A stretch of 64,000 nt of DNA from RUG626 sp051866775 (lineage in GTDB: Bacteria; Bacillota; Clostridia; Oscillospirales; Oscillospiraceae), in contig JBJDXR010000008.1 in NCBI GenBank assembly GCA_051866775.1, forward strand, positions 1 through 64,000, in the 5' to 3' direction. The position numbers and the translations under genes are program-made. Positions within the stretch are counted from its first letter, which is position 1. Each line of letters begins with the position of its first letter. This document shows, in pieces, positions 50,887 through 58,356 of this stretch. The notes under the pieces are model-generated. The model was given only the letters and a program-made list of their open reading frames with translations, did not search any database and was not told the origin of the DNA.

Positions 50887-52236
50887 ATGATTAATACCAG
50901 TGAAATACTGCAGACCATAGATATGATAAACCAGCAGCACCTGGACATCCGCACCATCACCATGGGCATTTCCATACGCGACTGCGGTGATCCTGACCCG
51001 AAGCGCTGCTGCGATAAGATATACGACAAGGTGACAAAGCGTGCCGAAAAGCTTGTGAAAACCGGGGAGAGCATTGAGCGCGAATTTGGAATACCTATCG
51101 TAAATAAGCGCATATCCGTGACGCCGGTGGCCATAGCCTGTGAGTGCTGTGATACCGAGGACTACGCTGTTTTCGCGCAGACCCTTGACAGGGCCGCCAA
51201 AGAGGTGGGAGTCAATTTTATCGGCGGCTTTTCCGCCCTTGTGCAGAAGGGCTTCACAAAGGGCGATATGCGCCTTGTGCGCTCCATACCCGAGGCGCTT
51301 AAGAGCACCGAGCGCGTATGCTCCAGTGTAAATGTTGCCTCTACCCGCGCGGGCATAAACATGGACGCGGTGAAGCTCATGGGCAGCATTGTTAAAAAGA
51401 CGGCGGAGATATCCGACGGCATGGGATGCGCAAAGCTCGTGGTGTTCTCTAACGCGGTGGAGGATAACCCCTTTATGGCCGGGGCTTTCCACGGGGTAGG
51501 GGAGCCGGAGTGCGTAATAAACGTGGGCGTTTCCGGTCCGGGCGTTGTTCATCACGCCCTTAAAAAATGCAAGGGCGAGCCGTTTGACGTGGTGGCGGAG
51601 ACCATTAAAAAGACAGCTTTCCGCATAACCCGCATGGGCGAGCTTGTTGCACAGGAGGCGTCCCACAGGCTGGGCGTGCCGTTTGGAATAGTTGACTTAT
51701 CTCTTGCGCCAACACCGGCAATAGGGGATTCGGTTGCAGATATACTGGAGGAGATGGGCCTTGAGAGCGTGGGAGCGCCGGGGACCACCGCTGCGCTGGC
51801 GCTGCTTAATGACGCTGTAAAAAAGGGCGGAGTTATGGCCTCGTCAAATGTGGGCGGACTTTCAGGCGCCTTCATTCCCGTCTCAGAGGATGCCGGCATG
51901 ATACGCGCCGCCTCCGCCGGGAAGCTCACGATAGAGAAGCTTGAGGCCATGACCTGTGTATGCTCCGTGGGACTTGATATGATAGCCGTGCCGGGTGATA
52001 CAAGCGCCGAGACCATCTCCGCCATAATTGCGGATGAATCGGCTATAGGAATGATAAACAATAAAACAACCGCCGTGCGCATAATCCCCGTACCGGGAAA
52101 GGATGTGGGAGACATAGTTGACTTTGGAGGGCTTCTGGGAACAGCGCCGATCATGCCTGTAAACCGCTGCTCCAGCGCGGAATTTATTGCCCGGGGTGGA
52201 CGCATCCCCGCGCCTCTTCACAGCCTTAAAAACTGA
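50887..52236 (+). CDS. DUF711/UPF0210 (PFL-like) protein
   Basis: A 449-residue member of the DUF711 family, which is structurally related to glycyl-radical (pyruvate formate-lyase) barrels but lacks the C-terminal glycyl-radical loop. Conserved parts include ISIRDCGDPD, GGFSALVQKG, NVASTRAGINMDAV and IVDLSLAPTPAIGDSVADILE. Function is not established. Its partner is the ACT protein upstream and a terminator follows. Confidence 0.88.
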   Translation: MINTSEILQTIDMINQQHLDIRTITMGISIRDCGDPDPKRCCDKIYDKVTKRAEKLVKTGESIEREFGIPIVNKRISVTPVAIACECCDTEDYAVFAQTLDRAAKEVGVNFIGGFSALVQKGFTKGDMRLVRSIPEALKSTERVCSSVNVASTRAGINMDAVKLMGSIVKKTAEISDGMGCAKLVVFSNAVEDNPFMAGAFHGVGEPECVINVGVSGPGVVHHALKKCKGEPFDVVAETIKKTAFRITRMGELVAQEASHRLGVPFGIVDLSLAPTPAIGDSVADILEEMGLESVGAPGTTAALALLNDAVKKGGVMASSNVGGLSGAFIPVSEDAGMIRAASAGKLTIEKLEAMTCVCSVGLDMIAVPGDTSAETISAIIADESAIGMINNKTTAVRIIPVPGKDVGDIVDFGGLLGTAPIMPVNRCSSAEFIARGGRIPAPLHSLKN

Positions 52237-52259
52237 AAACTGCAGAATCTATATACATG

Positions 52260-52294
52260 GACTGACCGGTGGAGCTTTGCCGGTCAGTCTTTCT
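52260..52294 (+). terminator. terminator after the DUF711 gene
   Basis: 10-bp arms GACTGACCGG / CCGGTCAGTC (52260-52269 / 52280-52289), followed by TTTCT. Confidence 0.8.
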
Positions 52295-52312
52295 GTGAAA
52301 AGAAAAAATCAC

Positions 52313-52340
52313 TTGACAAGCCGAAAAACAGTGTTACAAT
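52313..52340 (+). promoter_or_regulatory. promoter of the thiamine transport operon
   Basis: TTGACA (52313-52318) and TACAAT (52335-52340), spacer 16 bp, just before the TPP riboswitch. Confidence 0.75.
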
Positions 52341-52354
52341 TACACACGTAAAAC

Positions 52355-52437
52355 AGGGGGGCTCGAGATACGGGCTGAGATTCAGATGTTTTTCTGTGAC
52401 CCTTTACCTGATCTGGATAATGCCAGCGTAGGGAAAT
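52355..52437 (+). ncRNA. TPP riboswitch (THI element)
   Basis: The conserved thi-box cores GGCTGAGA (52373-52380) and CCTGATCTGGATAATGCCAG (52407-52426), followed by CGTAGGGAA, are all present with the variable P3 arm between them. It binds thiamine pyrophosphate and controls the ABC operon downstream. Confidence 0.96.
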
Positions 52438-52484
52438 ATTTGCTCTGATAGGCGTATTGGCGCTTATCAGGACAAAGGTCGTCT

Positions 52485-52518
52485 GCGTCCGGTGTTTCCG
52501 GGCGCTTATTTTTGTTTT
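52485..52518 (+). terminator. TPP-riboswitch-controlled terminator
   Basis: GCGTCCGG / CCGGGCGC arms (52485-52492 / 52498-52505), then TTATTTTTGTTTT. It ends 13 nt before the first start codon, as expected for transcription control by the riboswitch. Confidence 0.8.
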
Positions 52519-52531
52519 AGGAGGAAAAGAT

Positions 52532-52834
52532 ATGAGAGCAAGCGTTGCTATACAGACACTTCCCCAGGCGGACAGCGACGAGGAGCTTGTCAGGATAGTA
52601 GATGAGGTCATCGCCTACATTAAGAGCACGGGACTGAACTGCTATGTGGGGCCGTTTGAGACTGCTATTGAGGGCGACGATTACGACCAGCTTATGGACA
52701 TAGTCAAGGAGTGCCAGCACATAGCCATAAAGGCCGGGGCGCCGTCAGTCAGTGCCTATATCAAGGTGACCTATCGACCGGAGGGAGAGATACTGACCAT
52801 TGAAAAAAAGACAAAGAAGCACCATCAGGAGTAA
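52532..52834 (+). CDS. MTH1187/YkoF-family thiamine-binding protein
   Basis: A 100-residue ferredoxin-like protein that binds thiamine or its pyrimidine moiety in characterised relatives. The start at 52532 has a strong AGGAGG 7 nt upstream; an in-frame start at 52457 lies inside the riboswitch platform. It is the first gene of the TPP-controlled operon and overlaps the permease gene by 35 bp. It may bind substrate in the cytoplasm after uptake or regulate the transporter; this is inferred. Confidence 0.85.
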   Translation: MRASVAIQTLPQADSDEELVRIVDEVIAYIKSTGLNCYVGPFETAIEGDDYDQLMDIVKECQHIAIKAGAPSVSAYIKVTYRPEGEILTIEKKTKKHHQE

Positions 52835-53603
52835 GCTTCCGGCGGTCATAGCCATTGCAGTGCTGCTTCTTTTGTGGCAGGGTGCTGCGATGCTTGAGAT
52901 CGTACCCTCCTATATGCTTCCATCGCCGGTGGATGTGGTGGAGGCCTTTATAGGTGATTTTTCAATCCTGTGCCAGAACGCCGGGGCCACGCTTCAGGAG
53001 GCCTTTCTGGGGCTGTTTGTGGGAGTGACGCTGGGATTTTTCTCTGCGGTGATGATGGATGCATTTGAATGGCTGCGCCGGGCGTTTTACCCGCTTATGG
53101 TGATAACCCAGACGATACCCACTGTTGCCATAGCGCCGCTTCTGGTCCTGTGGTTCGGATATGAGATGACGCCGAAGATCATACTTATCGTTATCACGAC
53201 CTTTTTCCCGCTGACGGTGGGGCTTCTTGACGGCTTCAGGGCAGCTGATAAGGACGCCATAAATCTTATGCGCGCCATGGGTGCAAGCCGTGTGCAGATA
53301 TTCCGGTATATAAAGTGCCCCTCCGCACTGCCCCAGTTTTTTTCCGGACTGCGAATTGCCGCCGCATACTCCGTGGTCGGGGCGGTGATCTCCGAATGGC
53401 TGGGCGGCTTTAAGGGGCTTGGAGTTTATATGACGCGGGTAAAGAAGGCCTTTGCCTTTGACAAGATGTTTGCCGTCATATTCCTCATATCCGCCATAAG
53501 CCTTGTGCTTATGTGGCTTATAGGGGTGCTGGAGAGAAAGCTGACGCCGTATAATTATCCGGCGAAAACAAAAGAAAAAACAAAGGAGAAAATGAAAACA
53601 TGA
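52800..53603 (+). CDS. thiX: ABC transporter permease for thiamine precursor (ThiX-like)
   Basis: A 267-residue BPD_transp_1 membrane subunit with about six helices and the EAA coupling loop (MGASRVQIFRYIKCPSALPQFFSGLRIA). It belongs to the SsuC/ThiX group. The start appears to be TTG at 52800, overlapping the upstream gene by 35 bp. The Lys-rich tail overlaps the next start by 4 bp. The TPP riboswitch and a NMT1-like binding protein point to uptake of hydroxymethylpyrimidine-type precursors. Confidence 0.85.
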   Translation: MKKRQRSTIRSKLPAVIAIAVLLLLWQGAAMLEIVPSYMLPSPVDVVEAFIGDFSILCQNAGATLQEAFLGLFVGVTLGFFSAVMMDAFEWLRRAFYPLMVITQTIPTVAIAPLLVLWFGYEMTPKIILIVITTFFPLTVGLLDGFRAADKDAINLMRAMGASRVQIFRYIKCPSALPQFFSGLRIAAAYSVVGAVISEWLGGFKGLGVYMTRVKKAFAFDKMFAVIFLISAISLVLMWLIGVLERKLTPYNYPAKTKEKTKEKMKT

Positions 53604-54610
53604 AGAGAATGAAAGGACTTGCCGCGCTTCTGCTGGCGCTGGCTATGGTCATGGCTCTCGGTTCCTGTGCCAAGAGCGATGACGGAAAGGACTCTGCGGA
53701 GCTTACGGATATTTCTTTCGTCCTTGACTGGACACCGAACACCAACCACACCGGAGTTTATGTGGCACTGGCAAACGGCTATTATGAGGAAGCGGGACTT
53801 AACGTGACCGTTGTTCAGCCGCCAGATGACGGCGCGGAGGTGCTTGTTGCCTCCGGCAAGGCACAGTTCGGCGTATCCTTTCAGGATACCATGTCCCCGG
53901 CTCTTGTGGGCGAGGACGCCCTGCCGATAACGGCTGTTGCGGCAGTAATCCAGCACAACACCTCCGGCATCGTATCCCGCGCGGGAGAGGGCATGGACAG
54001 ACCCAAGGGTCTTGAGGGCCATAAGTACGCCACATGGGATTTGGATGTTGAGAAGGCCACATTAAAGCAGGTCGTAGAGGTTGATGGGGGAGATTTCTCC
54101 AAGGTCGAGCTTATCCCCTCAACTGTAACTGACGAGGTGTCCGCCCTCCAGTCAAAGTCCGTAGACGCTATCTGGATATTCTACGGCTGGGCAGGCGTGG
54201 CCTGCGAAGTGGCGGGACTGGACATAGACTACTTTGCATTTTCGGATATCGACCCGGTGTTTGATTACTACACACCGGTAATAATCGCAAACAATGATTT
54301 TTTGGCAGATAATCCCGACGCGGCGAAGGCGTTCCTTGCCGCCACGGCAAAGGGTTATGAATACGCCATAGAGAACCCCGAGGATGCGGCACAGATACTT
54401 ATGGACCAGGTACCGGAGCTTAAGGACAGCGAGGAGCTGGTAGTTGAAAGCCAGAAGTATCTGGCGGAGGAATACAAGGCCGAGGCTAGCCAGTGGGGAT
54501 ATATTGATCCCCAGCGCTGGAACGCCTTTTATAACTGGCTCAATGATAACGGCCTCTCCGCTGAGGAGATACCGGAGAACACCGGCTTTACAAACGATTA
54601 CCTGTCATAA
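53600..54610 (+). CDS. thiY: NMT1/THI5-like substrate-binding lipoprotein (ThiY-like)
   Basis: A 336-residue ABC receptor. The lipobox LGSC places acylated Cys23. The N-terminal strand FVLDWTPNTNHTGVYVALANG is the hallmark of pyrimidine-precursor binding proteins related to yeast Thi5, and the QFGVSFQDTM region follows. It likely binds N-formyl-4-amino-5-aminomethyl-2-methylpyrimidine or a similar HMP precursor. Ligand assignment is from family and riboswitch context. Confidence 0.88.
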   Translation: MKRMKGLAALLLALAMVMALGSCAKSDDGKDSAELTDISFVLDWTPNTNHTGVYVALANGYYEEAGLNVTVVQPPDDGAEVLVASGKAQFGVSFQDTMSPALVGEDALPITAVAAVIQHNTSGIVSRAGEGMDRPKGLEGHKYATWDLDVEKATLKQVVEVDGGDFSKVELIPSTVTDEVSALQSKSVDAIWIFYGWAGVACEVAGLDIDYFAFSDIDPVFDYYTPVIIANNDFLADNPDAAKAFLAATAKGYEYAIENPEDAAQILMDQVPELKDSEELVVESQKYLAEEYKAEASQWGYIDPQRWNAFYNWLNDNGLSAEEIPENTGFTNDYLS

Positions 54611-54612
54611 TC

Positions 54613-55347
54613 ATGGAGAAGCTGCAGGTAAAAAACATCTCCGTCTCCTTTGATGGGGTGCCTATACTTGAGGATGTATCCCTTACCTTAAGAGAAGGGG
54701 AGCTGGTGTGTCTTCTGGGCATATCTGGTTCCGGTAAGACCACGCTTTTCAACGTTATCTCCGGGCTGTTAAAGCCGGACTCAGGTACGGTCCTGTTGGA
54801 AGGCGAGGATGTGACGGCAAAGCCAGGCCACATAAGCTATATGCTCCAGAAGGATCTGCTGCTCCCGTACAGGACGATAGAGGACAACGCCGCCATGCCG
54901 CTGCTCATAAAGGGAGTGCCTAAAAAACAGGCCCGGGAGACTGTGCGGCAGCACCTTGGGGAGTTCGGCCTTGAGGGCACGGGAAAAAAGTGGCCTTCGC
55001 AGCTCTCGGGGGGAATGCGCCAGAGGGCGGCGCTTCTGAGGACGTATCTATTTTCTCAGGATGTGGCGCTCTTGGACGAGCCGTTTTCCGCGCTGGATAC
55101 GCTCACCAAAACGGCTATGCACAGGTGGTATCTTGACATAATGGAGCGGATAAAGCTCTCCACGCTTTTTATAACCCATGACATCGACGAGGCCATACTC
55201 TTATCCGACAGGATATACCTATTAAACGGAAAGCCCGGCAAAATAACGGAGGAGATTGTCATATCCCCGAAGAGGCCGAGGGATGGGGATTTTACCCTGA
55301 CGCCGGAGTTTTTGGAGTACAAGCGGCGAATAGTGGGCTTACTGTGA
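54613..55347 (+). CDS. thiZ: ABC transporter ATP-binding protein (ThiZ-like)
   Basis: A 244-residue ATPase of the SsuB/TauB group: Walker A GISGSGKTTL, Q-loop MLQKDLLLPY, signature LSGGMRQRAALLR, Walker B VALLDEPFSALD and H-loop FITHD. It powers the precursor transporter made of the two genes upstream. No thiamine biosynthesis enzyme follows; the operon ends in a terminator. Confidence 0.92.
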   Translation: MEKLQVKNISVSFDGVPILEDVSLTLREGELVCLLGISGSGKTTLFNVISGLLKPDSGTVLLEGEDVTAKPGHISYMLQKDLLLPYRTIEDNAAMPLLIKGVPKKQARETVRQHLGEFGLEGTGKKWPSQLSGGMRQRAALLRTYLFSQDVALLDEPFSALDTLTKTAMHRWYLDIMERIKLSTLFITHDIDEAILLSDRIYLLNGKPGKITEEIVISPKRPRDGDFTLTPEFLEYKRRIVGLL

Positions 55348-55361
55348 CCTGATAAAAACTT

Positions 55362-55397
55362 AAAATGGACAGCTGAAAGATTTCAGCTGTCCATTTT
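55362..55397. terminator. terminator of the thiamine transport operon
   Basis: 17-bp arms (55362-55378 / 55381-55397) containing GGACAGCTGAAA, with A-rich and T-rich flanks. Confidence 0.88.
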
Positions 55398-55458
55398 TAT
55401 TGATACATTTTAATATGTTAAACTATTCTAGCTGTATATATTTTATATGTGAAAAGCA

Positions 55459-55519
55459 GGCGCAACTGGCGCATACCGGCGCATATAATATGGTACGGGG
55501 GCACCCGATTCATATTATA
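55459..55519 (+). promoter_or_regulatory. phased GGCGCA repeats, -10 element and inverted repeat before the ferritin-like gene
   Basis: GGCGCA occurs at 55459, 55468 and 55478, i.e. every 9-10 bp. TATAAT follows at 55484-55489. The -10 lies in the left arm of an inverted repeat TATAATATG (55484-55492) / CATATTATA (55511-55519), which ends 13 bp before the start codon. This looks like an activator array plus an operator. Confidence 0.5.
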
Positions 55520-55532
55520 AGGTAGTGCTGAT

Positions 55533-56015
55533 ATGGAAAATTTTGACCTTGAAAACCTCGGCAAGGTATGGGAGAGGGTATCCCCTCCGGATAGCACCGG
55601 CGCACCGGAGTCCGCCCCGGATACTGCCGGGTGGCTGAGGAACTTTATCGACGGCGAGGCGGCGGACGCGGCCATGTATACCCTGCTGGCGCTTAAGACG
55701 AAGGGCAGCAGCGCCGAGCGCGTGCTGCGGAGGATCGCAGCGGACGAGAGACACCACGAAAAGCGCCTTCAGACGGAATATTTCATGCTGACGGGCGACA
55801 CATGGATGCCCCGGACGCGCCAGCCCAGCGCGCCGTATCTGCTGGCGGCGTTGAGGGAACGGTATATAGAGGAACAGAAGGGCGCGGAGAACTACGAGAG
55901 CGCCGCCAAAAAGACAGAGGAGCCAAGGCTCAGGGCGATGCTCTTTGAACTTGCAAGAGACGAGCGCAGGCACGCTCTGGCCATAAGATCGCTTGTTGAT
56001 AAGTTCATGAACTAA
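55533..56015 (+). CDS. ferritin-like (rubrerythrin-related) di-iron protein
   Basis: A 160-residue four-helix protein. Candidate di-iron ligands are the Glu in FIDGEAADAAMY and the ExxH-type residues in AADERHHEK (first half). The second half has YIEEQKGAENYESA and LARDERRHALAI. No rubredoxin CxxC domain is present. Relatives reduce peroxide or store iron in anaerobes. It is monocistronic with an elaborate upstream region and a strong terminator. The enzymatic activity is inferred. Confidence 0.78.
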   Translation: MENFDLENLGKVWERVSPPDSTGAPESAPDTAGWLRNFIDGEAADAAMYTLLALKTKGSSAERVLRRIAADERHHEKRLQTEYFMLTGDTWMPRTRQPSAPYLLAALRERYIEEQKGAENYESAAKKTEEPRLRAMLFELARDERRHALAIRSLVDKFMN

Positions 56016-56016
56016 A

Positions 56017-56046
56017 AGATGGCGGGAGATCTCCCGCCATCTTTTT
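56017..56046. terminator. terminator between convergent genes
   Basis: A 26-bp palindrome (56017-56042) with GGCGGGAG arms, followed by a T run on the plus strand. Confidence 0.88.
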
Positions 56047-56047
56047 C

Positions 56048-56788
56048 TTATGCCCTCTCGGAGAGTATCTTCTCCACCAGATTAAGCTGCTCCACAGTGT
56101 TTACGCCTATAAGCTCATAGCCCATGTCACGGACGTATACGCCCACCTTGTCGCCCCGGCGCAGCATAATATCGGGCACGTCGGTGAGATAATATTCACC
56201 CTGGGCGTTGTCGGTCCTTAAGCCCGACAGGGCGGACAGCAGCTTCGGCGCGTTAAAAACGTAAATTCCGGCGTTCAGCTCCCGGATCTGCGCCTCCTCA
56301 GGGGTACAGTCCTTGTCCTCAACTATCCTTACGAAGCTGCCGTTTTCATCTCTTATAACGCGTCCGTAAGGAAGCGGCTCGTCTGACCGCCCGGAGAGGA
56401 GAGTACAGTCGTTTCTTTGCTCCCTGTGATAATCCAAAAGCGCCTTGTAGGTCTCCGCCTTAACAAGGGGCATATCCCCGCAGCAGACGAGAACGTCGCC
56501 GGCATAACCCTCAAGCGCTTTTGCCGAGGACATGACGGCGTGACCCGTTCCCAGCTGCTCCGTCTGCTCCGCGAAGGTGCAGCTGTTAAAAAAGGCGGTG
56601 ACCTTCTCCTTCTTGTAGCCCACGACAACTATGGCGTCCTTCTTATTCTTGAGGGGAAGCGCCTTTAAAACATATTCCAAAAGCGGCCTGCCCAGTGCCT
56701 CGCGCATTACCTTGGGAAGATCTATGCCCTCTGTGCGAAGGCGGGTGCCTTTTCCGGCAGCTAAGACGACAGCTTTAATATCGTTCAT
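56048..56788 (-). CDS. GlmU-N-like nucleotidyltransferase, no acyltransferase domain
   Basis: A 246-residue sugar-nucleotide pyrophosphorylase: LAAGKGTRLRTEGIDLPKVM (nucleotide loop), EQLGTGHAV, CCGDMPL and the ELNAGIYVF and GEYYLTDV blocks resemble the uridyltransferase half of GlmU. The left-handed beta-helix acetyltransferase half is absent and the protein ends cleanly. It could make UDP-GlcNAc or another NDP-sugar. Whether a full GlmU exists elsewhere is not visible. It lies 1 bp after prmA. Confidence 0.82.
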   Translation of the reverse strand: MNDIKAVVLAAGKGTRLRTEGIDLPKVMREALGRPLLEYVLKALPLKNKKDAIVVVGYKKEKVTAFFNSCTFAEQTEQLGTGHAVMSSAKALEGYAGDVLVCCGDMPLVKAETYKALLDYHREQRNDCTLLSGRSDEPLPYGRVIRDENGSFVRIVEDKDCTPEEAQIRELNAGIYVFNAPKLLSALSGLRTDNAQGEYYLTDVPDIMLRRGDKVGVYVRDMGYELIGVNTVEQLNLVEKILSERA

Positions 56789-56789
56789 T

Positions 56790-57728
56790 TTATTTTTCCT
56801 CCATAGTACATATAAATGCGTTCCAGTTGTCCTTTTGGCGGCGTGCGGCTTTAAAGCCGTTTGCCATAAGCGCCTGTGCTACCTCGTTTTCTCTGCCGTC
56901 GATTATCCCGGAGCAGATAAAGACGCCGCCGGGGGAGAGAAAGTCTTTTATTTTCGGCGCCAGTGCGATTATAACGTCCGCCACGATGTTGGCAAGGACA
57001 ATATTAAATTTACCGCCGGAGAGCTTCCGGGAGAAATTTGAATCCGAAAGCACATCGCCCGCGAAAACGGAGAGCTTATCGCCGCTTATGCCGTTTAAAG
57101 CGGCGTTCTCCATAACAACGGCGGGCGCTTTTTCGTCTATGTCGCAGCCCACGGCGCTCTCGGCGCCGAGAAGCAGCGCGGCTATCGCCAATATGCCGCT
57201 GCCGCAGCCTAAGTCCAGGACATTTTTGCCGCTTAAATCGTATTCCTGAAGGGACTCAAGACACATCTGCGTCGTTGCGTGGGCGCCGGTGCCGAAAATG
57301 AGACCGGGATCAAGGCGCAAAACGGTTTTGCCGTTGCTTTCCGGCGCATCCTCCCATTCCGGCACGATTATGAGCCTTTCGCCCACGGGTATGGGTTTGT
57401 AATATTCCTTCCAGTTATTCTCCCAGTCCTCGTCCTTAACAACGGCGGAGATAAATTCATAGTCCGGCAGCGCCGCGGAGATCCTTCCAAGCTCGCGCCT
57501 GCCGTCGTCGGAATCCTCAAAGTAAAATTTTACACGGCACACGCCCTTTATGGAGGCGGCGAACCCCTCGTCAACGTAGTCCCAGTATTTTTTGTTGTTT
57601 TCAAGAAAATCCGCAACCTCGGTCTCGTCCTCAGTTATAAGCCCCTCGACGCCCAGGTCCTCCAGCGAGTTTGTGAGACCCTCCAGCTTGTCGTGGTGGG
57701 TGTTTACGGTAATTTCAAGCCACTGCAT
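56790..57728 (-). CDS. prmA: ribosomal protein L11 methyltransferase
   Basis: Trimethylates L11 with S-adenosylmethionine. 312 residues: the N-terminal L11-recognition domain (MQWLEITVNTHHDKLEGLTNSLEDLGVEGLI), WKEYYKPIPVGERLIIVPEWE, LDPGLIFGTGAHATTQMCLE and the SAM motif VLDLGCGSGILAIAA. The start at 57728 gives the standard N-terminus and has GGGGGAC upstream. Earlier in-frame codons reach 57809 but add an atypical extension. Confidence 0.93.
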   Translation of the reverse strand: MQWLEITVNTHHDKLEGLTNSLEDLGVEGLITEDETEVADFLENNKKYWDYVDEGFAASIKGVCRVKFYFEDSDDGRRELGRISAALPDYEFISAVVKDEDWENNWKEYYKPIPVGERLIIVPEWEDAPESNGKTVLRLDPGLIFGTGAHATTQMCLESLQEYDLSGKNVLDLGCGSGILAIAALLLGAESAVGCDIDEKAPAVVMENAALNGISGDKLSVFAGDVLSDSNFSRKLSGGKFNIVLANIVADVIIALAPKIKDFLSPGGVFICSGIIDGRENEVAQALMANGFKAARRQKDNWNAFICTMEEK

Positions 57729-57827
57729 ATTGTCCCCCATGGAAATCAAAAATTTTTTGTATGACCGTTTATTTGCGATTATTTTATCACACACTAGATT
57801 GGAAAACAATCAAAGGAGGAAGACTAT

Positions 57828-58265
57828 ATGGCGGAAAATCCAGATGTAGCCGTGCTCAACTCGATCTATCGAGGCGCAAAGACCGGTGAGCAGGCGATAA
57901 ACGATATGCTCCCAAAGACCGATGACAGGGCATTTACCGCGGACCTTGAGACCCAGAGGGACGAGTATGTGACGATAAGCAAGGAGGCCGCAACCCGGCT
58001 TGTCAACATGGGCACCGAGCCTGAGCCTGTGGGCGAGATGAAAAAGCTCGGCATGAAGGTGGGCGTTACCATGAACACCATGACAAATGACGAGACAAAC
58101 CATTTGGCGGAGCTTGTCATAAAGGGGAGCAACATGGGGATCATCACCATGACAAAGGTGGTAAACGGCTACCAGCAGGCCTCTCCGGAGACCCTCGGCC
58201 TTGCCCAAAAGCTCATAACCACGGAGAATGACAATATAACCAGGCTCAAGACCTATCTGAAGTAA
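57828..58265 (+). CDS. small helical conserved hypothetical protein
   Basis: I know no assigned function. The 145-residue protein is predicted all-helical, with four amphipathic helices (about 5-32, 35-62, 75-108 and 112-145). It is rich in Met in the middle (KLGMKVGVTMNTMTNDETNHLAELVIKGSNMG). The layout suggests a ferritin-like bundle, and ETNH could be a metal-ligand remnant, but the paired ExxH motifs are not complete. It starts with a GGAGG site, is transcribed alone, and shares the local cluster with another ferritin-like gene. Confidence 0.75.
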   Translation: MAENPDVAVLNSIYRGAKTGEQAINDMLPKTDDRAFTADLETQRDEYVTISKEAATRLVNMGTEPEPVGEMKKLGMKVGVTMNTMTNDETNHLAELVIKGSNMGIITMTKVVNGYQQASPETLGLAQKLITTENDNITRLKTYLK

Positions 58266-58288
58266 AAAAGCATCCCTGTCGGGATGCT
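58264..58288 (-). terminator. terminator of the large binding-protein gene
   Basis: AGCATCCC / GGGATGCT arms around TGTC (58269-58288), followed on the minus strand by six T residues. Confidence 0.8.
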
Positions 58289-58290
58289 GA

Positions 58291-58340
58291 GCCGGACAAA
58301 GCATACCCGCCCCAACTGGGGCGGGTATGCTTTGTCCGGC
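58291..58340. repeat. perfect 23-bp inverted repeat with four-base loop
   Basis: 58291-58313 and 58318-58340 are exact complements around AACT (arm begins GCCGGACAAAGCATACCCGC). There is no T run at its end. It is placed between two convergent genes, 17 bp after the last codon of the 739-residue protein. Confidence 0.95.
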
Positions 58341-58356
58341 AGCTATGATTATCTGA

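Noticed and set aside
52457..52531. Upstream start for the thiamine-binding protein
   Set aside because: It would run through the TPP-riboswitch terminator; AGGAGG precedes the ATG at 52532.
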